A stretch of DNA of 64,000 nt, taken from NCBI GenBank assembly GCA_977006965.1, contig OZ345371.1, forward strand, positions 868,001 to 932,000. Reading direction: 5' to 3'. Each line of letters begins with the position of its first letter. Positions within the stretch are counted from its first letter, which is position 1. Source of the DNA: Phymatolithon calcareum (taxonomy: Eukaryota; Rhodophyta; Florideophyceae; Hapalidiales). Below, piece by piece: positions 34,287-45,287 of the stretch. The translations under genes were made by a program, and so were the position numbers. Under the pieces are notes generated by a model, which worked only from the letters and a program-made list of their open reading frames with translations, made no database searches and was not told where the DNA came from.

Positions 34287-36245
34287 CTAGAGATACTCCG
34301 AGGTTGGTGACTTCCGCAACATGTGCCAGTGCCTTATTAGCCAACTGGAATGTCCCGCCCGATTTCTCATCCGATTCCAGTATCTCGCTTTTTCCTTGCT
34401 TCGTTTTTGATGTTATCCCCTGTTCTTGGGCTCATTTTGTGGCTTTGTCTAGAAATCCCTGCAGAGCAGAGGGTGATTTCGCTAGAAGAATTACGTCGTC
34501 TTCGAAGATTATTGAAGGGACGTCGGCCCAATCTCAGAGTACTTCTCCGATACGTTCCGCAAACTCATCCACGAGGATGTTTTAAAGACTTGGACTAAGA
34601 GGGGACCCCTGCGGTACTACTTTGTCCACTAGAAACAAGGTCTTATCAGTATCTCCTATGGTTGACACCCAGGACAGTGTCACAAATGCTTCTGTCATAG
34701 CGAATAGCCGTAGTGGCAGTACCTGTCTCATTCTTTTCGCCAAATTTTTTCTTGGGACAGTGTCGTATGCAGCCTTGAGGTCCAGTACTGGTACGCACTA
34801 ATAGCTCCGTGGCTCTTAGGATTTCCAGTTCTGTACTATTCCCTTTTCGGAACCCGAGTTGGAACCAATGGTTGAAGTATACCTCGCGAAGCATACTGTC
34901 GATTGCTGTTTCAATAACGTTTCTTGCATGACTAAGCAGGGATATTGGGCGATAATTTTTAGGCTCGTGTGTGGTCCCTTCTTGTGAATAGCTACCAATA
35001 GAGCCTTCTGTCCGTACATTGGCCTGTCTGCGCACCTCCTGCAGGCTTCCCATAGAGCTGTAAGAACCTCTCCGTTCAGGAGTGCGTCTAGCTTCAGCAT
35101 TTCAGACTTGACCTCGTCCATACCTGGAGCGTTTCCGGTTGGGGACTTCCGAATGGCTTTTTCGTTTGATTCGTTGAATGCTTCGGGACAGCGGAACTTC
35201 CTGAGGCAATGTTGCCGCTTTTCGGCGCTGTAGCTCCTTTTCGAAATGTTTGCCGAGAATAATGAATGGTTCATTGGTGTTCCAGTCATCTTGTTGCGAG
35301 CTGTTCCCCCTTTTATCATTCTCATCATCGTGAGCAGCTGCTTCACCGCGGCTGGATCATCTTTCTGTTCGAGTTCGGAGATGAATTCCTGATATTGCTT
35401 ACTCTTTCGCTGGTTGACTTTGGTTCTCACTTGATACTTGCATTCGCGATATCGGCCTCAGTCTTCTGGTGATTGGATTGCTCTAGCTTTAGCCATTCCT
35501 CCGTTTACTGCTGCGTAGACTTCGGTGACATGTATATCGGCCAATTTTTAAGGCTTCCCGGTTGTGCGATGACGACTTAGAATTGAATCCGTGCATATTT
35601 TAAAATAAGCTTGGCTCCACATCCTGTTTGAAACACTAGCGAGACTCCTCCGAAGTTTCTAGCTATCCCGCTCCTTCTCCATGAGTCTCTTTCGTATCTA
35701 GGTCCTTCTGCTGTGACTCGTATTTATCTCTGGGCGTTCATTGTGAACATTTCAGTTCGGGTACGTGCTTCCCGCCTCATGTGTGTTTCTGTAAGTCTAA
35801 TTACGTGGACTCAATGGTCTGTCACCGTCCTTTGTAGGTACTCTGGAGTCTCCGGATATCCCCCTACATTCATCGTTGCGATTCTGCAGTACTTGTTAAA
35901 TATTATGTTCTGTTGTAGTATCCTCCAAAGTTGCTATTGGAGTTTCTTTGATTTTCGCTTTCTCCGGGGCGTCAGATGTAGACGGGCCATGTTTTCCGGT
36001 CCATGGGCCGGATGCTCTAATCCTTCATGATTATAAGTGTAGCCCTCAGTTTCCTCCGTCGCACTGCAAGGGAGAGGAAGCCCTCCTTCATGTCAGTTCT
36101 CACGGCCGACGGGTGCATCCGTGACGTGTAGTGTGCAATCTTCTTCTTGGTCATGGCACTTTTTGGGGTCATTGCTGATGTTAGGTACTAGTTTCCAGTT
36201 CCATTTCGTAAACTGGGGTGAACAAAGTGCCGACGTGGGAACTGT

Positions 36246-37451
36246 TCATCCGTTCGGGCCTTCTCGATTTCTAAGCACTCGTGTCTGCACTCTGCAGCCC
36301 TCTTCAGGCCTCGGTACCATTCTGTAGAGTACAGTTGAGTTGCTGTGGATGCACAGTGTCTTGCCCGCGCCCTTGGCTGCATGTCGTTCCAGGGATTGAT
36401 CTGACTCAAATACTTGTTTTCCTTTCTTCTGACTTTCAAAGACGTTGTACCTGTACATACAGGCTATGCCTGCTTCTTTCAGCAGAAAAGAGATAGTATA
36501 TATACTATCTCTTTCTTTGTTTTCGGTCAGGACTTCCAGCACTGTGTTTGCCATGAAGGATAGGTGGTACATTGTCTTAGAACTCAACAGTTCTCTTACA
36601 GCATTTTGAATTTCCTCTCGCAGGGCCTTGTGAATTCTTCTGAAAAACAATGCTCCTAGTCTCGGTCTCGGGCCTCTTGGCGACATGAGGTTGCCGATTT
36701 TGTTCATGACGAAATTTAGCTTCTCTCTGTCAGCTTCGCTAAATTGGATGATTGACTTCACTGGACGATTCGAAGTGCTTGGTATTGTCTCTTATCTTCT
36801 TTTTTGGTCCGTCTTTCCGCTTGTATCGCGCTGGACTCTGCATAAAGCTTCTCGATATGGCATTTTCTTGAGTCGTATATCTTCATTATCATTTTCTTCA
36901 GGTCCTGTACGTTTATCTCCACGATGATGTGTGCTCTTTCGGTCGAGTCTTCCAATGCTCCAGGATCTCAATTTTGAAGCGCCGTGTTCCCACTGTTGCC
37001 TCCAGAATGGGCACCTTTTCCTCTGCTTCTTTCAGGCTGGTCTCCCTTGACTTTGCAGAGTCATCAACACATTAACATTCTCGACTTTTTGGTAGTATTT
37101 AGCCTCTTCTTGGTTATCTTTGTGTACCATTGCCAATAATCGTTCCAGCGTATCCTCTGTGGCTGCCAACTTATGCTGAAACTCTTCCAATTTAGTCTCC
37201 ATGCTCGTGAACTCGTTATCTGTTATGTAACCATTGACGTCTTTCTGTGTCCCACTCCTGATCAGTGTCGAAGCTCTGGTATTAGCTACTGCAGTGGAAG
37301 ATGGAATTTCTTTAGCCTTTTCCGCGATTCCTGTGACCTTTTCTTTTTGAGCAGCCCCTTGTTGGTCTGCGCGTGTAGTTTTAGCCATGATGTTGTTCAA
37401 AAATTCATTTGCATCCAGTCCCTCTTTTTGCAACGGGCTTGCGTCGGGCAT
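36246..37451 (-). pseudogene. LINE family A ORF1 in the nested copy
   Basis: Three pieces: 37451-37032 (coiled coil: SMETKLEEFQHKLAATEDTL), 36955-36758 (IVEINVQDLKKMIMKIY, basic) and 36761-36246 (RLGALFFRRIHKALREEI, GIACMYRYNVFESQKKG). It matches the plus-strand ORF1 at 22840-24000 and is the least damaged ORF1 in the window. RNA chaperone role by family. Broken by two frameshifts. Confidence 0.7.
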
Positions 37452-37816
37452 GCCTCTCGCCTGTGCACGAGTAATTGTCCCAATAGGCCGCTTTTCTAAC
37501 GCGCGCTGCTTAAGACAGTATTTATTTTTTTGCGTTTGAAATCCACCGGCTACTGTGGATGACTCTCGCCCGGCCGTTCGATCTCCTGTTTCGTGCAGTA
37601 CACCAAGAGAGAGTAGTGTCCTTTCCCTGTTCGTCGACTCCTGGAATGAAATTCGGATTCATAGATGGCCACATTTGATCCATAGCACCTCCTGGCTGGG
37701 GTTTCCCTTGGGCGGGAGGTTTGCGGTTTGTGCTCCGCTACTCGAGATGTCTTCCTGGTCAGATCAGTCCGGTTCTGCTTTACCTCTCTGCCTAATGCAA
37801 TCTTTGACAGCGATCA

Positions 37817-38520
37817 GGTGATTAATACAGTGATGGGATACGTAAGCTTGAAATCGTGAGACAGACACTCGCCTCCGATGTCGGTCCTAATTGCTTTAAT
37901 TTTTTGTGCTGGTGAATACTTCTGTACGTTCAGATGTCTTAGCTTTCCTCTTGTGAAATTGGAAGCATACATGGAGAACTTCTGAAAACGGTCAAAGTTG
38001 TCCGACTTCTTTAGCACAGTGATCACTGTAGTCCATGTGGAGTGCTCATGAATGAAAGTGATGAAGTACTGAGATCCATAGGACCAAGGACGTTGGAATG
38101 CACTAGAAATAGAACTGCTTTAGAGCGAGAATCACTGGACTTGGGAATAGGAGAGCAGTGAGCATTGCCAGCAAGGCCGCCAGCGCATGGATTTTTTACT
38201 TCTGGACTGGGAGAAATTGTGACACCTTTGACAGCACCGTGCTCTAGAAGTTTAAAATCAAAAACCGGCTAAGCCTCACCCTTCTGCTATCTCAAACATG
38301 GATGTTGGACCTTGGTCCAGTACCTGAGAGATGGATGTTCTGCTCGACCACAATGTTCCCAGTGGTCACGGAGCTATGTTCAGTAATGTCTTGCAGTAAA
38401 CAGAGCAGCCGTCTCGGATTTCACGTTTGTTACTTCGATTCGCCTTTTCATACGTTGCTTCTCCAGAGGAAGCCGGCTCTTCAAAAACTCCAGAGAGAAG
38501 GATTCATATTCTTTTCCGAA
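37817..38520 (-). pseudogene. Copia gag and integrase remnants, 5' part of the split element
   Basis: The minus strand resumes integrase: KLRHLNVQKYSPAQKIKAIR and TDIGGECLSHDFKL (38000-37850) match IKAIRTENGGEYLSNEFR-like sequence in the copia element at 63000. Further right are PKSSDSRSKAVLFLVHS-like integrase N-terminal sequence (about 38130), a damaged middle and a gag scrap (SLEFLKSRLPLEKQRMKRR, about 38470). Most of gag and the protease are deleted, so the element was already defective or has decayed. Confidence 0.75.
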
Positions 38521-38539
38521 TGCGTCAAGAGCACAAAAG

Positions 38540-38725
38540 CTTGGCTCGAATGTGGTCTGAAACCAAGTATGGACTGTTCCTTGCCGAAGACGGAGACCCA
38601 TTAAACCGAAACAGATCTGTCATAAACTTATTATCTCACCATCAAACGAGCACACGTGTGCCGAGATCACGAATTGACAAGGATGTATGTAGCGACTAAA
38701 GCACCAAGATTAAATTCTTCCAACA
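38540..38725 (-). repeat. 5' LTR of the split copia element, partial
   Basis: Homologous to 29005-29193 (shared GTCGCTGCATAC-like and GACAGATCTGTTT-like blocks). The outer end starts TGTTGGAAG at 38725 on the minus strand. Roughly 100 bp of the inner LTR and the primer-binding site are missing. The A' LINE tail directly abuts the outer end, so a target duplication cannot be checked. Confidence 0.7.
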
Positions 38726-38726
38726 G

Positions 38727-41700
38727 TTTTCTTGCAACTGTTTAGTTTTTTATTTAAAATCCCTCATTAACAATCCTAAGACTGTAGGAGAGCATCTATT
38801 CCTTCTTATATTGTCGATTATGGTGACTCTGTAGAGTAGTACGTATTCTAACGCCTTTTCCGTTAATATTCTGTTATGTTTATGCGTGGGATCTCCAGGT
38901 GGCGCTCTGCTGCTGCTCCGAATGTATTTGATATATGCGTCGTGATCACTTAAGGGAACCTGTAACTTGCGTATTTTATGACCTGCTGTAGATGTCTCAG
39001 CTTGGAAAACCTGAGGATGGACGGGATTCCATTCTGTTTGTCGTACGATATTTTCCACTTTTTTCTTCCTTCGAGCCTCGTGCCTTCTTTTGCCAAAAGT
39101 ATTCGTCGGAATAGGCCTGCAGATTTCCTTTGTTACACATGTTTGAAGGGAGTCGCTAACTGTTCCTGTTGTAGCATGGCGGCAATATCGCAACTTTCCC
39201 GCTGTACTTCTTTGAAGTTCGCTCTTACATTGGCTTGGACAGGATAGCAGACTTCTTTGCTTTTCCTCGTAGCAGCATCCTCAGCGCCAATATTCTGTCC
39301 AGTTTACTGGTGGTTGGATTCTGACCAGAAGCCGGAGCCGCTGGATCGTTCCACTTGCCATACATCGAATACGTGGAAGAAGAAAGTTCTTTCTACTTCT
39401 TTGATTGCTTCTTGTACTTCTCAGGTCCGAGGTGTGACATGGATAGCATAATCCTTCCCTGGTTCGATCAACGACTTGTAGATACGTATAGATTTCAGGA
39501 TGTTTATCCCCCGAATGAATAACCCATGTGGCTTCAGGTGTTTTACTGCTGCTTTGGCGTCTCGTACGACTTCAGCACCTCGCTCTTACCGTTTCTGGTG
39601 TTCCACGTCATTCCTCTTTCTTCGGCCCATTTCGCTGAAATATAGAGCAGGTGCTGCAGCGCGTACGGGGTTTTCGCTGACAGTATCACGTCGTTTGCGA
39701 ATAGATATGCAGACCAGTCTGTTACCTCGCTCGGAACAGCACTTATGCGCTCCGCGAACTCGTCCATAAATAAGATATACAGACTTTGCCAGAACGTTGA
39801 AACTTGAGCGACGCCTCTGTCAACTATGAACCACAGGGGGTTCTCGGATTAAGGGTGCTCCATGTTTTGGGCTGATTCGGATTAATGGTCAGTTTCATCC
39901 AAATATGATATTGCTAGTGTGAAGACCAAGAGTTACTGTAGTGCCCATAAATCTCATAGCTTGGATCATTGGCTTGGCCGATTTTTAAAGTTCTCGACAA
40001 AAACCAGATACACATTTCTGCCATGATGAGAAGTTTACAGAAACATTACGGATACTACACAAATGAACTCATTTCTAGTAAATTTTCAAGGATTTTCCAA
40101 ATATTTGTGCGTATGGTTGAGGAAGCTTATTCGTCTACGTTGTCGTTTCAATGGAAGTAACGATTTGTAAATTATATAAATTGAACTGCTTCCAAGTGCA
40201 TCAGCGTGCAGCGTGTCGAGAATTTAGCGTACTTCGGAGGCGGAAATTTTTAAAAGTTTACAGTCAATATTATAATTTTTGTTGTGCACTGGTCTTAATA
40301 TTTGTCTCGTTCTCCGTGCCACGTTCCTAAATTTGTCATGGCCGTGATTCAAAATAGGGGGTGATTCGGATTAAGGGTCTGTTGCATCACGACCCTTAAT
40401 CCGAGGACCCCCTGCAGTTCTTGTTGCTGTCTAGATCTGTGAGGATCCAGGAGGGTAATAGAAATGCCTGAAACCATGTCAGAGATGGCCTTAGGTAAGA
40501 CGGAGACGTTACTGGAGTAGTTTCCTAGGCGCAGTTGCTCGGAGAATGGCAGTTTCCATACTTTTGCCTTTCTAGAATCCGAGATGACACTCATGTATTG
40601 AGTATTGTATTCTAAGTAGGGTATTGAGAGCTGATTCCACAACTTTCCTTGTCTGACTTAGCGGAGATATTGTACTGTAGTTTCCGGTATCTTCCGTATT
40701 CCTTTTCATATGGATTGCTACAAGCAATGACCTTCACCACAAAATAGGATGTCGACGAATCTGCCACAAGCTGACCACAACTCGAATATGATCTCTGACT
40801 TGAGGTCCACGTGAGTCTTGAGCATATCTGCTTTCACCTCTTCGATACCGGCCGTTTTCTTGACAGGTGCGTTTTCTAGGGCTTCCCTGGTCTCTTACTT
40901 TATCTCCTGCGGGCACGTGAAAAATGATATTTCTTCCCTAGAATTTTTCTTGACTGAGCACGTCGTGGAGACCTAAGCCATGAAGAACATGTATTCAAGT
41001 GGTTTTCTGGACGTCTTGTTACACGCTATCTTCAGCAACCTCATTCGTTTCATGTTAGACAATTTTGAGATTACGGTTGTTTAATATTTTGTTCAAGTTC
41101 GGAGATGAACTCTTGATATAACGACCGTTCCTCTTCTTCACATGCCTTCTAATTCTTCTCCTACAATTCCTCCATTTTTGCAATCTCTCGGGCCCTTGTG
41201 TCCTTAGGGCTTTCTTGAACACAGTTTTCCTCTTCGTTTTTGAGTAATCCAAGTTTGAGCTCCAGAAGGACTTGAATTTTTCACGCCTTCTGTAATCAAC
41301 GCTCCTTTTTTCGGTCCATATATCGACGATCTCGTTATTGAGCGTTTGCAGCTCTTTACGTTCGGCAGTTTTTGCGCGAGCTTCTTACGGTATTCTTCTT
41401 CGACTGCTTTCTGGTATTCAGCATTTTTCACCATCCTTTGCTGGGGAGAGGCGAATATTTATTCTGAGTTTCGGATGCACGTTATGACTGTATTGTGTTG
41501 CGTGCTACAAGTCCAGATACCTTCCGGGTATCCAATAGTTGATGTTCGAATACCCTTAGTGACTAAGTAGTCAATATTGCTGCAGTAGCTTAGGTCTTTC
41601 TCCTCTACAGATGCTCCAATCTTTCCAGTCCGACCAACGTACGAGTTGGTTACCTTTTCTATTAGATACCTTGCCCCAGCGAACGTACCTGGCTTTCAAA

Positions 41701-42690
41701 TCACCAACAAGAATTGCCTTATCCCTTCCGTGTGTGCTTATCATGCTTAGGCATTTATCAGTTCCTTCTTTGGTGGATATCCGAGACAGGAAGCGACCCA
41801 TACTTTATTTTCCGGATCTGCGCTATTATGAGCTTGAAGTTTTTCCTTGTGTGATTGAATATCATATTTACACCGCAAGAGTTTGGGAAGAAGAAACTCT
41901 TACTGAGTTCTTACCTCTTGGTCAGGGCGGGCGAGGGGCATTGATTCCAAATTAGTAAGCCGGAATTTTTCCTTCTGGATGTATATGGGTTTCTTTAATC
42001 CAAATAAAGCAGAAGTTGTGGTTCAGGACCAGTTGCTCGAAGTATTTCTGTGTTTCAGGAGATCATTTGACCTTTAGCGTAGCTATTAGCCACGTTATGT
42101 TGAAAATTATGCGTTCAGTCTCTCTTTTTCTTAGATCCTTTTGGGGTATCACTGGAGATTTCGGTTTCCTGCTCTGCGGGTGCGGAATGGTCCGAATTTA
42201 CGTTTCTTTCCTGCAGATTCTCTTCTCTCTGGGGAATTCCCAGAAAACCGGGGGCAACTGGCTGACTGCGCGGGAATCTCGTCCAGTGGGCAAGGCTTCT
42301 CTGGTCCCTGTCAATATCCGTTATCTTCCTGTCCGCCGTTCTGGCGAGGGTTGTACACTAGTCCCTAGCTTGGATGCTGGTTGCCGCTTTTTCGCAATGA
42401 CGAGCCCTGCTCCTAAATTCAGCAAATTTTTCTTGCCTATCCCTCGCTCGAGTTAGCTATGTGCCTGTTGCCTAGGGAATTATCGAAGATATTGATGTTG
42501 GGCATCAACACAAGGTTTACGGATCTGACTAGTGCCTTGATTGCTTGTAGAGTGTTCTTCCGGGCTAGGATCTCCCTAACGGAGTTACCAATGAATGAAA
42601 TATTGAGCACATTATGCTTCGAGAGAATCTCTCGGACTTCTTTCTGCTCTGGGAAGGCTCTTGATGTAGAGAGGTGATCTGGAAGATGGA
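38727..42690 (-). mobile_element. LINE subfamily A' second copy
   Basis: Right to left: ORF1 C-terminal part (42690-42437: REILSKHNVLNISFIGNSV), endonuclease remnants, linker (41434-41055: EYQKAVEEEYRKKLAQKL), reverse transcriptase (40900-39540: the active site survives as YLFANDVILSAKTP with Asp replaced by Asn, then GKSEVLKS) and the C-terminus to about 38850. The 3' tail ends with the CAACT...AGTTG-type hairpin variant and GCAAGAAAAC at 38727-38740. It preserves the empty site (38813-38820) of the 5.5-kb transposon. A MITE interrupts it at 39834-40414. Non-functional. Confidence 0.8.
39834..40414. mobile_element. 581-bp MITE with 23-bp inverted repeats
   Basis: Ends are CAGGGGGTTCTCGGATTAAG at 39834 and its reverse complement ending at 40414 (22 of 23 bases match). 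The uninterrupted A' copy reads GAACCAGTTCTTG at about 14727-14739; here CA flanks both sides (39832-39833 and 40415-40416), so a 2-bp duplication is implied. A second copy of TGATTCGGATTAA lies inside each end (39873-39885, 40362-40374), and the right end folds into a hairpin (40367-40403). CAG-starting ends and a 2-bp duplication suggest Tc1/mariner-type MITEs, though these use TA. No transposase is encoded. Confidence 0.85.
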
Positions 42691-43500
42691 ACGGTCGTAT
42701 TCGATTCTCACCGGCAGACAAACCCGCAATCAGAATACTGGCGAATGTAGCGCCAGGCTCACAAGAACCCGACGCTACTCTGCTCAGAGAAGACCGGAGG
42801 AGAGAAAAAGTGCGGGAGAGACAAGAAGAGTGAATGACTGAAGTGAAGAATGGAAAGAGAAAGAAGAGAAAACAAGAAACGAAGAGAAGGAAAAGGGGAG
42901 TGGTAGAAATAGGCGTCCTGATGACGCGTGAGATGAATGATGAGGAAAGCAAAAAGAAGGAAGGGTGTAAAGCGTTGAGCGATTCGGCAACGCTGGATGA
43001 TGCCGACCTTGGATGGGCCGTCAACTTCAGATAGTGTACCGGAACGGAAGAACGCAGGTGTTCGGCGCGTTGAGAGAATCGACTCCACACTGGCTTGTGC
43101 GGCGAAGTGCTTTCAGCACGAGAACAGACGGGCAGAATCGACGTCGTCTGTTGAGGCGGCGACCTTGGAAGGGCCGTCGATCTTGAGGCGAACGCACGAA
43201 ATGAAAAGGGATGAATCTGTCGCTAGGTTCTCGCCGTACTGGCTTGCACGGAAGAAAAAGCGATCAGAAAGGGGTGGAAAGTCTCCGACTCCGCGTGGTC
43301 GAAGGAATTCACAGGCTTGATGCGTGTAGGATCCAAGCACTCGAGCCGAAATCCAGAAACCTCCACCTTCCTTTACTAAGAGGAAGGGACAAACTATCTT
43401 ATATACTACCAGCAAGGCGAAAAACAAAAGTTCTACATGCGCATGGGACACGTTGCACGTGTGGCCCAGCAGATCACCTAGACAAGGAAACTAGAGTCGC
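42691..43500. repeat. Purine-rich stretch and diverged tandem duplication
   Basis: 42780-42980 is GA-rich on the plus strand, which makes long spurious frames. Two units follow: about 42988-43108 and 43145-43258, each with GCCGACCTTGG-like, GGGCCGTC and CTGGCTTG blocks in the same order. No gene recognised. A Cys/His-like CTCGPADHL peptide at about 43445-43480 is too short to name. Confidence 0.45.
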
Positions 43501-45056
43501 GTGCCTCTGATTCGGCGTTCCATGTGGATCGCGATCAAAGTTCGTGGCGTACAGTCGCGAGAAACAAAAGCGCTTACTGCATTCCTTACAGACTCCGCCT
43601 TGCTGTCGAGTCCGGGAATGGGGCAGCAACGGGAAAAGAAATGCAGTGGGCGCGACAGCGAATTCGCACTGACCGGCACCAAACATATAAGCTCATTGAG
43701 CATTTCTCCTAGAGAATCGGTGCCTCAAAAATGGTACAAATAAAATTTGCGACCGGTTCTAAAGCCAACTTGGACACGTCGAAAGTAACAAGAACATTCA
43801 ACATCAAACACTGTGCTACAGAAGTAACCGCACAGCTGCTAAGCTTCTTTACTTTCTGTAAAGAAGCCTTGTGGCTGGTACGAGGCCAATTTGCACCCAA
43901 GCCGCAAGTTTTGGACCTAAAAACCCCGTTTAGAGTTTGTTTGTGACAAATCGAGTCTAAGAGTAGAACTGCGAAAGGAATAAATGCATGCCTATCTTTA
44001 GTAGCGTGTCAAGCCCTGCACGAGCTTGATGCGCCGGTCCAGAACCATGGCTGCAAATTCTACGGGCTTGCGTGCATCGGAAAGCAGCAAAATTATCGGA
44101 TGATTATCAGAAAACTTCAAGCAGACAAAGGGGATGCTTTCTGTACAAGCTCTATGATGTTTAGTTTTCCAAAGAGACATCTGCGGAAGCATTTGATTAT
44201 GACTTGTAAACATTTAGGACAAAAGAAAAAGGCATGCAGACCGGATGTGCTCATTCTGAAGGTCGTACGAGGCAGGGAGAATAGAAAGGCATAGCTCTAG
44301 GGCAAGATATAGGCAGGACTCGCACGGTTGTAAGCCAAACTTGCAACGGGAAGTAATTCGCAAAGCCCGGTGTCTGTCGAACGCTTTCGACACCGTTTCT
44401 GGTAGCGTCGGTAACTGCCAATAGTGTCGTCCTCTGAGAGAGGCCATCGTACGCGAATATTCCGCCTGTATCCACCGTCGGCTTCATCGCTATGCGACAA
44501 AAGATTTTCAGCCTTGAAAAGCGCACTCTCCAAATAACGAAATGGCAACATCTTTTGATTTCTTAGAACGCTGTTGAGGCTAATGCTATCTCCCCATTTT
44601 TATGGGGATATATGGTGATTTACGTTAAAAGCACCCATGACTTCACTGCGCGTAACGGGGCAGCTTCTCAATTACTTCTAACTAACGGGATTCTATTTTG
44701 TCATTTTTTGGTCAGAGTCCTCTATCTACCTTTACGGCGTATTCATGACGAAAAATATGCGTAAAATTAAAACTTCCAATGGCAGTGTCCTGGGCGTGGA
44801 CGGTGCTACCAGCATGTTGCCCAGGTTACTATGGAATATTTTCTAGCTCATAATGGTTCATGCCGCAGTATGCGTAATGTCAGTCGAGCATATATGGAAA
44901 AAAGAACGTTCAAGTGGGCTTTCGGCTGCACGGCTCTACGTTGAGTTGAGAACGTAGATAGGGAAATACTGGATTTAATACTCACCACCTGAGAAATGAT
45001 ATCCGAATAAAATAATTCAAGGTAGGGAAAACTTGGGATAGATTTTTCACGTGATG
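43501..45056. other. Unassigned stretch
   Basis: Several frames of 60-90 codons exist on both strands (for example 43731-43946 plus and 44551-44250 minus), none with recognisable motifs. A small hairpin (CCCCATTTTTATGGGG) lies near 44594-44609. The right end may include the 3' flank of the hAT remnant interrupted by the piggyBac-like element. Confidence 0.4.
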
Positions 45057-45078
45057 CTAGTGTCTAGTTTACTAACCA

Positions 45079-45109
45079 CCTCAATTGAGGATAAATCCCT
45101 CAATTGAGG
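45079..45109. repeat. Subterminal palindrome pair, left
   Basis: Two copies of the 12-bp palindrome CCTCAATTGAGG, seven bases apart. Same arrangement at 46643-46676 with a ten-base gap. Likely protein-binding or hairpin-forming sites, by inference. Confidence 0.7.
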
Positions 45110-45287
45110 GGCTTTTTGAAAGCTCAAAAAAGTATGTACAAAGAATGCGAAACAGAAAAGTTCGCGCCAACTTTGGGAAGGCGGGCTTGTGTTCTGCCTG
45201 AGGAGTACCCAAACTACGGCCTTAAATGGGCGTCGTTCGGCGGTAGGAACGAAATTACAATTTTCAGTTAAAAGAAGCGGACCTGCC

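Larger units (their letters stand above)
31500..36010 (-). pseudogene. LINE family A ORF2 in the nested copy, decayed and split
   Basis: The endonuclease start (RIATMNVGGYPETPEYLQ, about 35880) is followed by TETHMRRE, then a deletion. The reverse transcriptase shows GNAPGMDEVKSEMLKLDA, NYRPISLLSHARNVIE and QLGFRKGNSTELEILRATE (35150-34800); the FADD region is decayed near 34490. The C-terminal helix block lies at 31545-31740. The piggyBac-like insertion at 32348-34286 falls between the VTYLGVYLDP-equivalent and the following helix. Not functional. Confidence 0.8.
31330..37816 (-). mobile_element. LINE family A copy inserted in copia integrase
   Basis: The 3' end (GGGCTTTAAAAAAATTAA, about 31335-31352) abuts copia integrase sequence ending AGCTGGT. 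The 5' end is near 37816, where copia resumes with GGTGATTAATAC; the homologous copia at about 62934 runs uninterrupted across this point. Inside, right to left: 5' UTR (37500-37816), ORF1 (37451-36246), ORF2 endonuclease start (about 36000), linker, reverse transcriptase (35430-34646) and C-terminus (32330-31500). The reverse transcriptase-C-terminal junction is interrupted by a piggyBac-like element. No long target duplication is evident. Confidence 0.8.

Noticed and set aside
28907-38725. Target-site duplication around the split copia element
   Set aside because: The five bases outside the two LTR ends (TTTAT and GTTTT) do not match, and the right flank is occupied by a LINE tail, so none is claimed.
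42437-43090. 217-codon minus-strand frame read as a single protein
   Set aside because: Only its C-terminal third is LINE ORF1; the rest is the complement of a GA-rich tract, giving a Ser/Phe/Leu-rich pseudo-protein.
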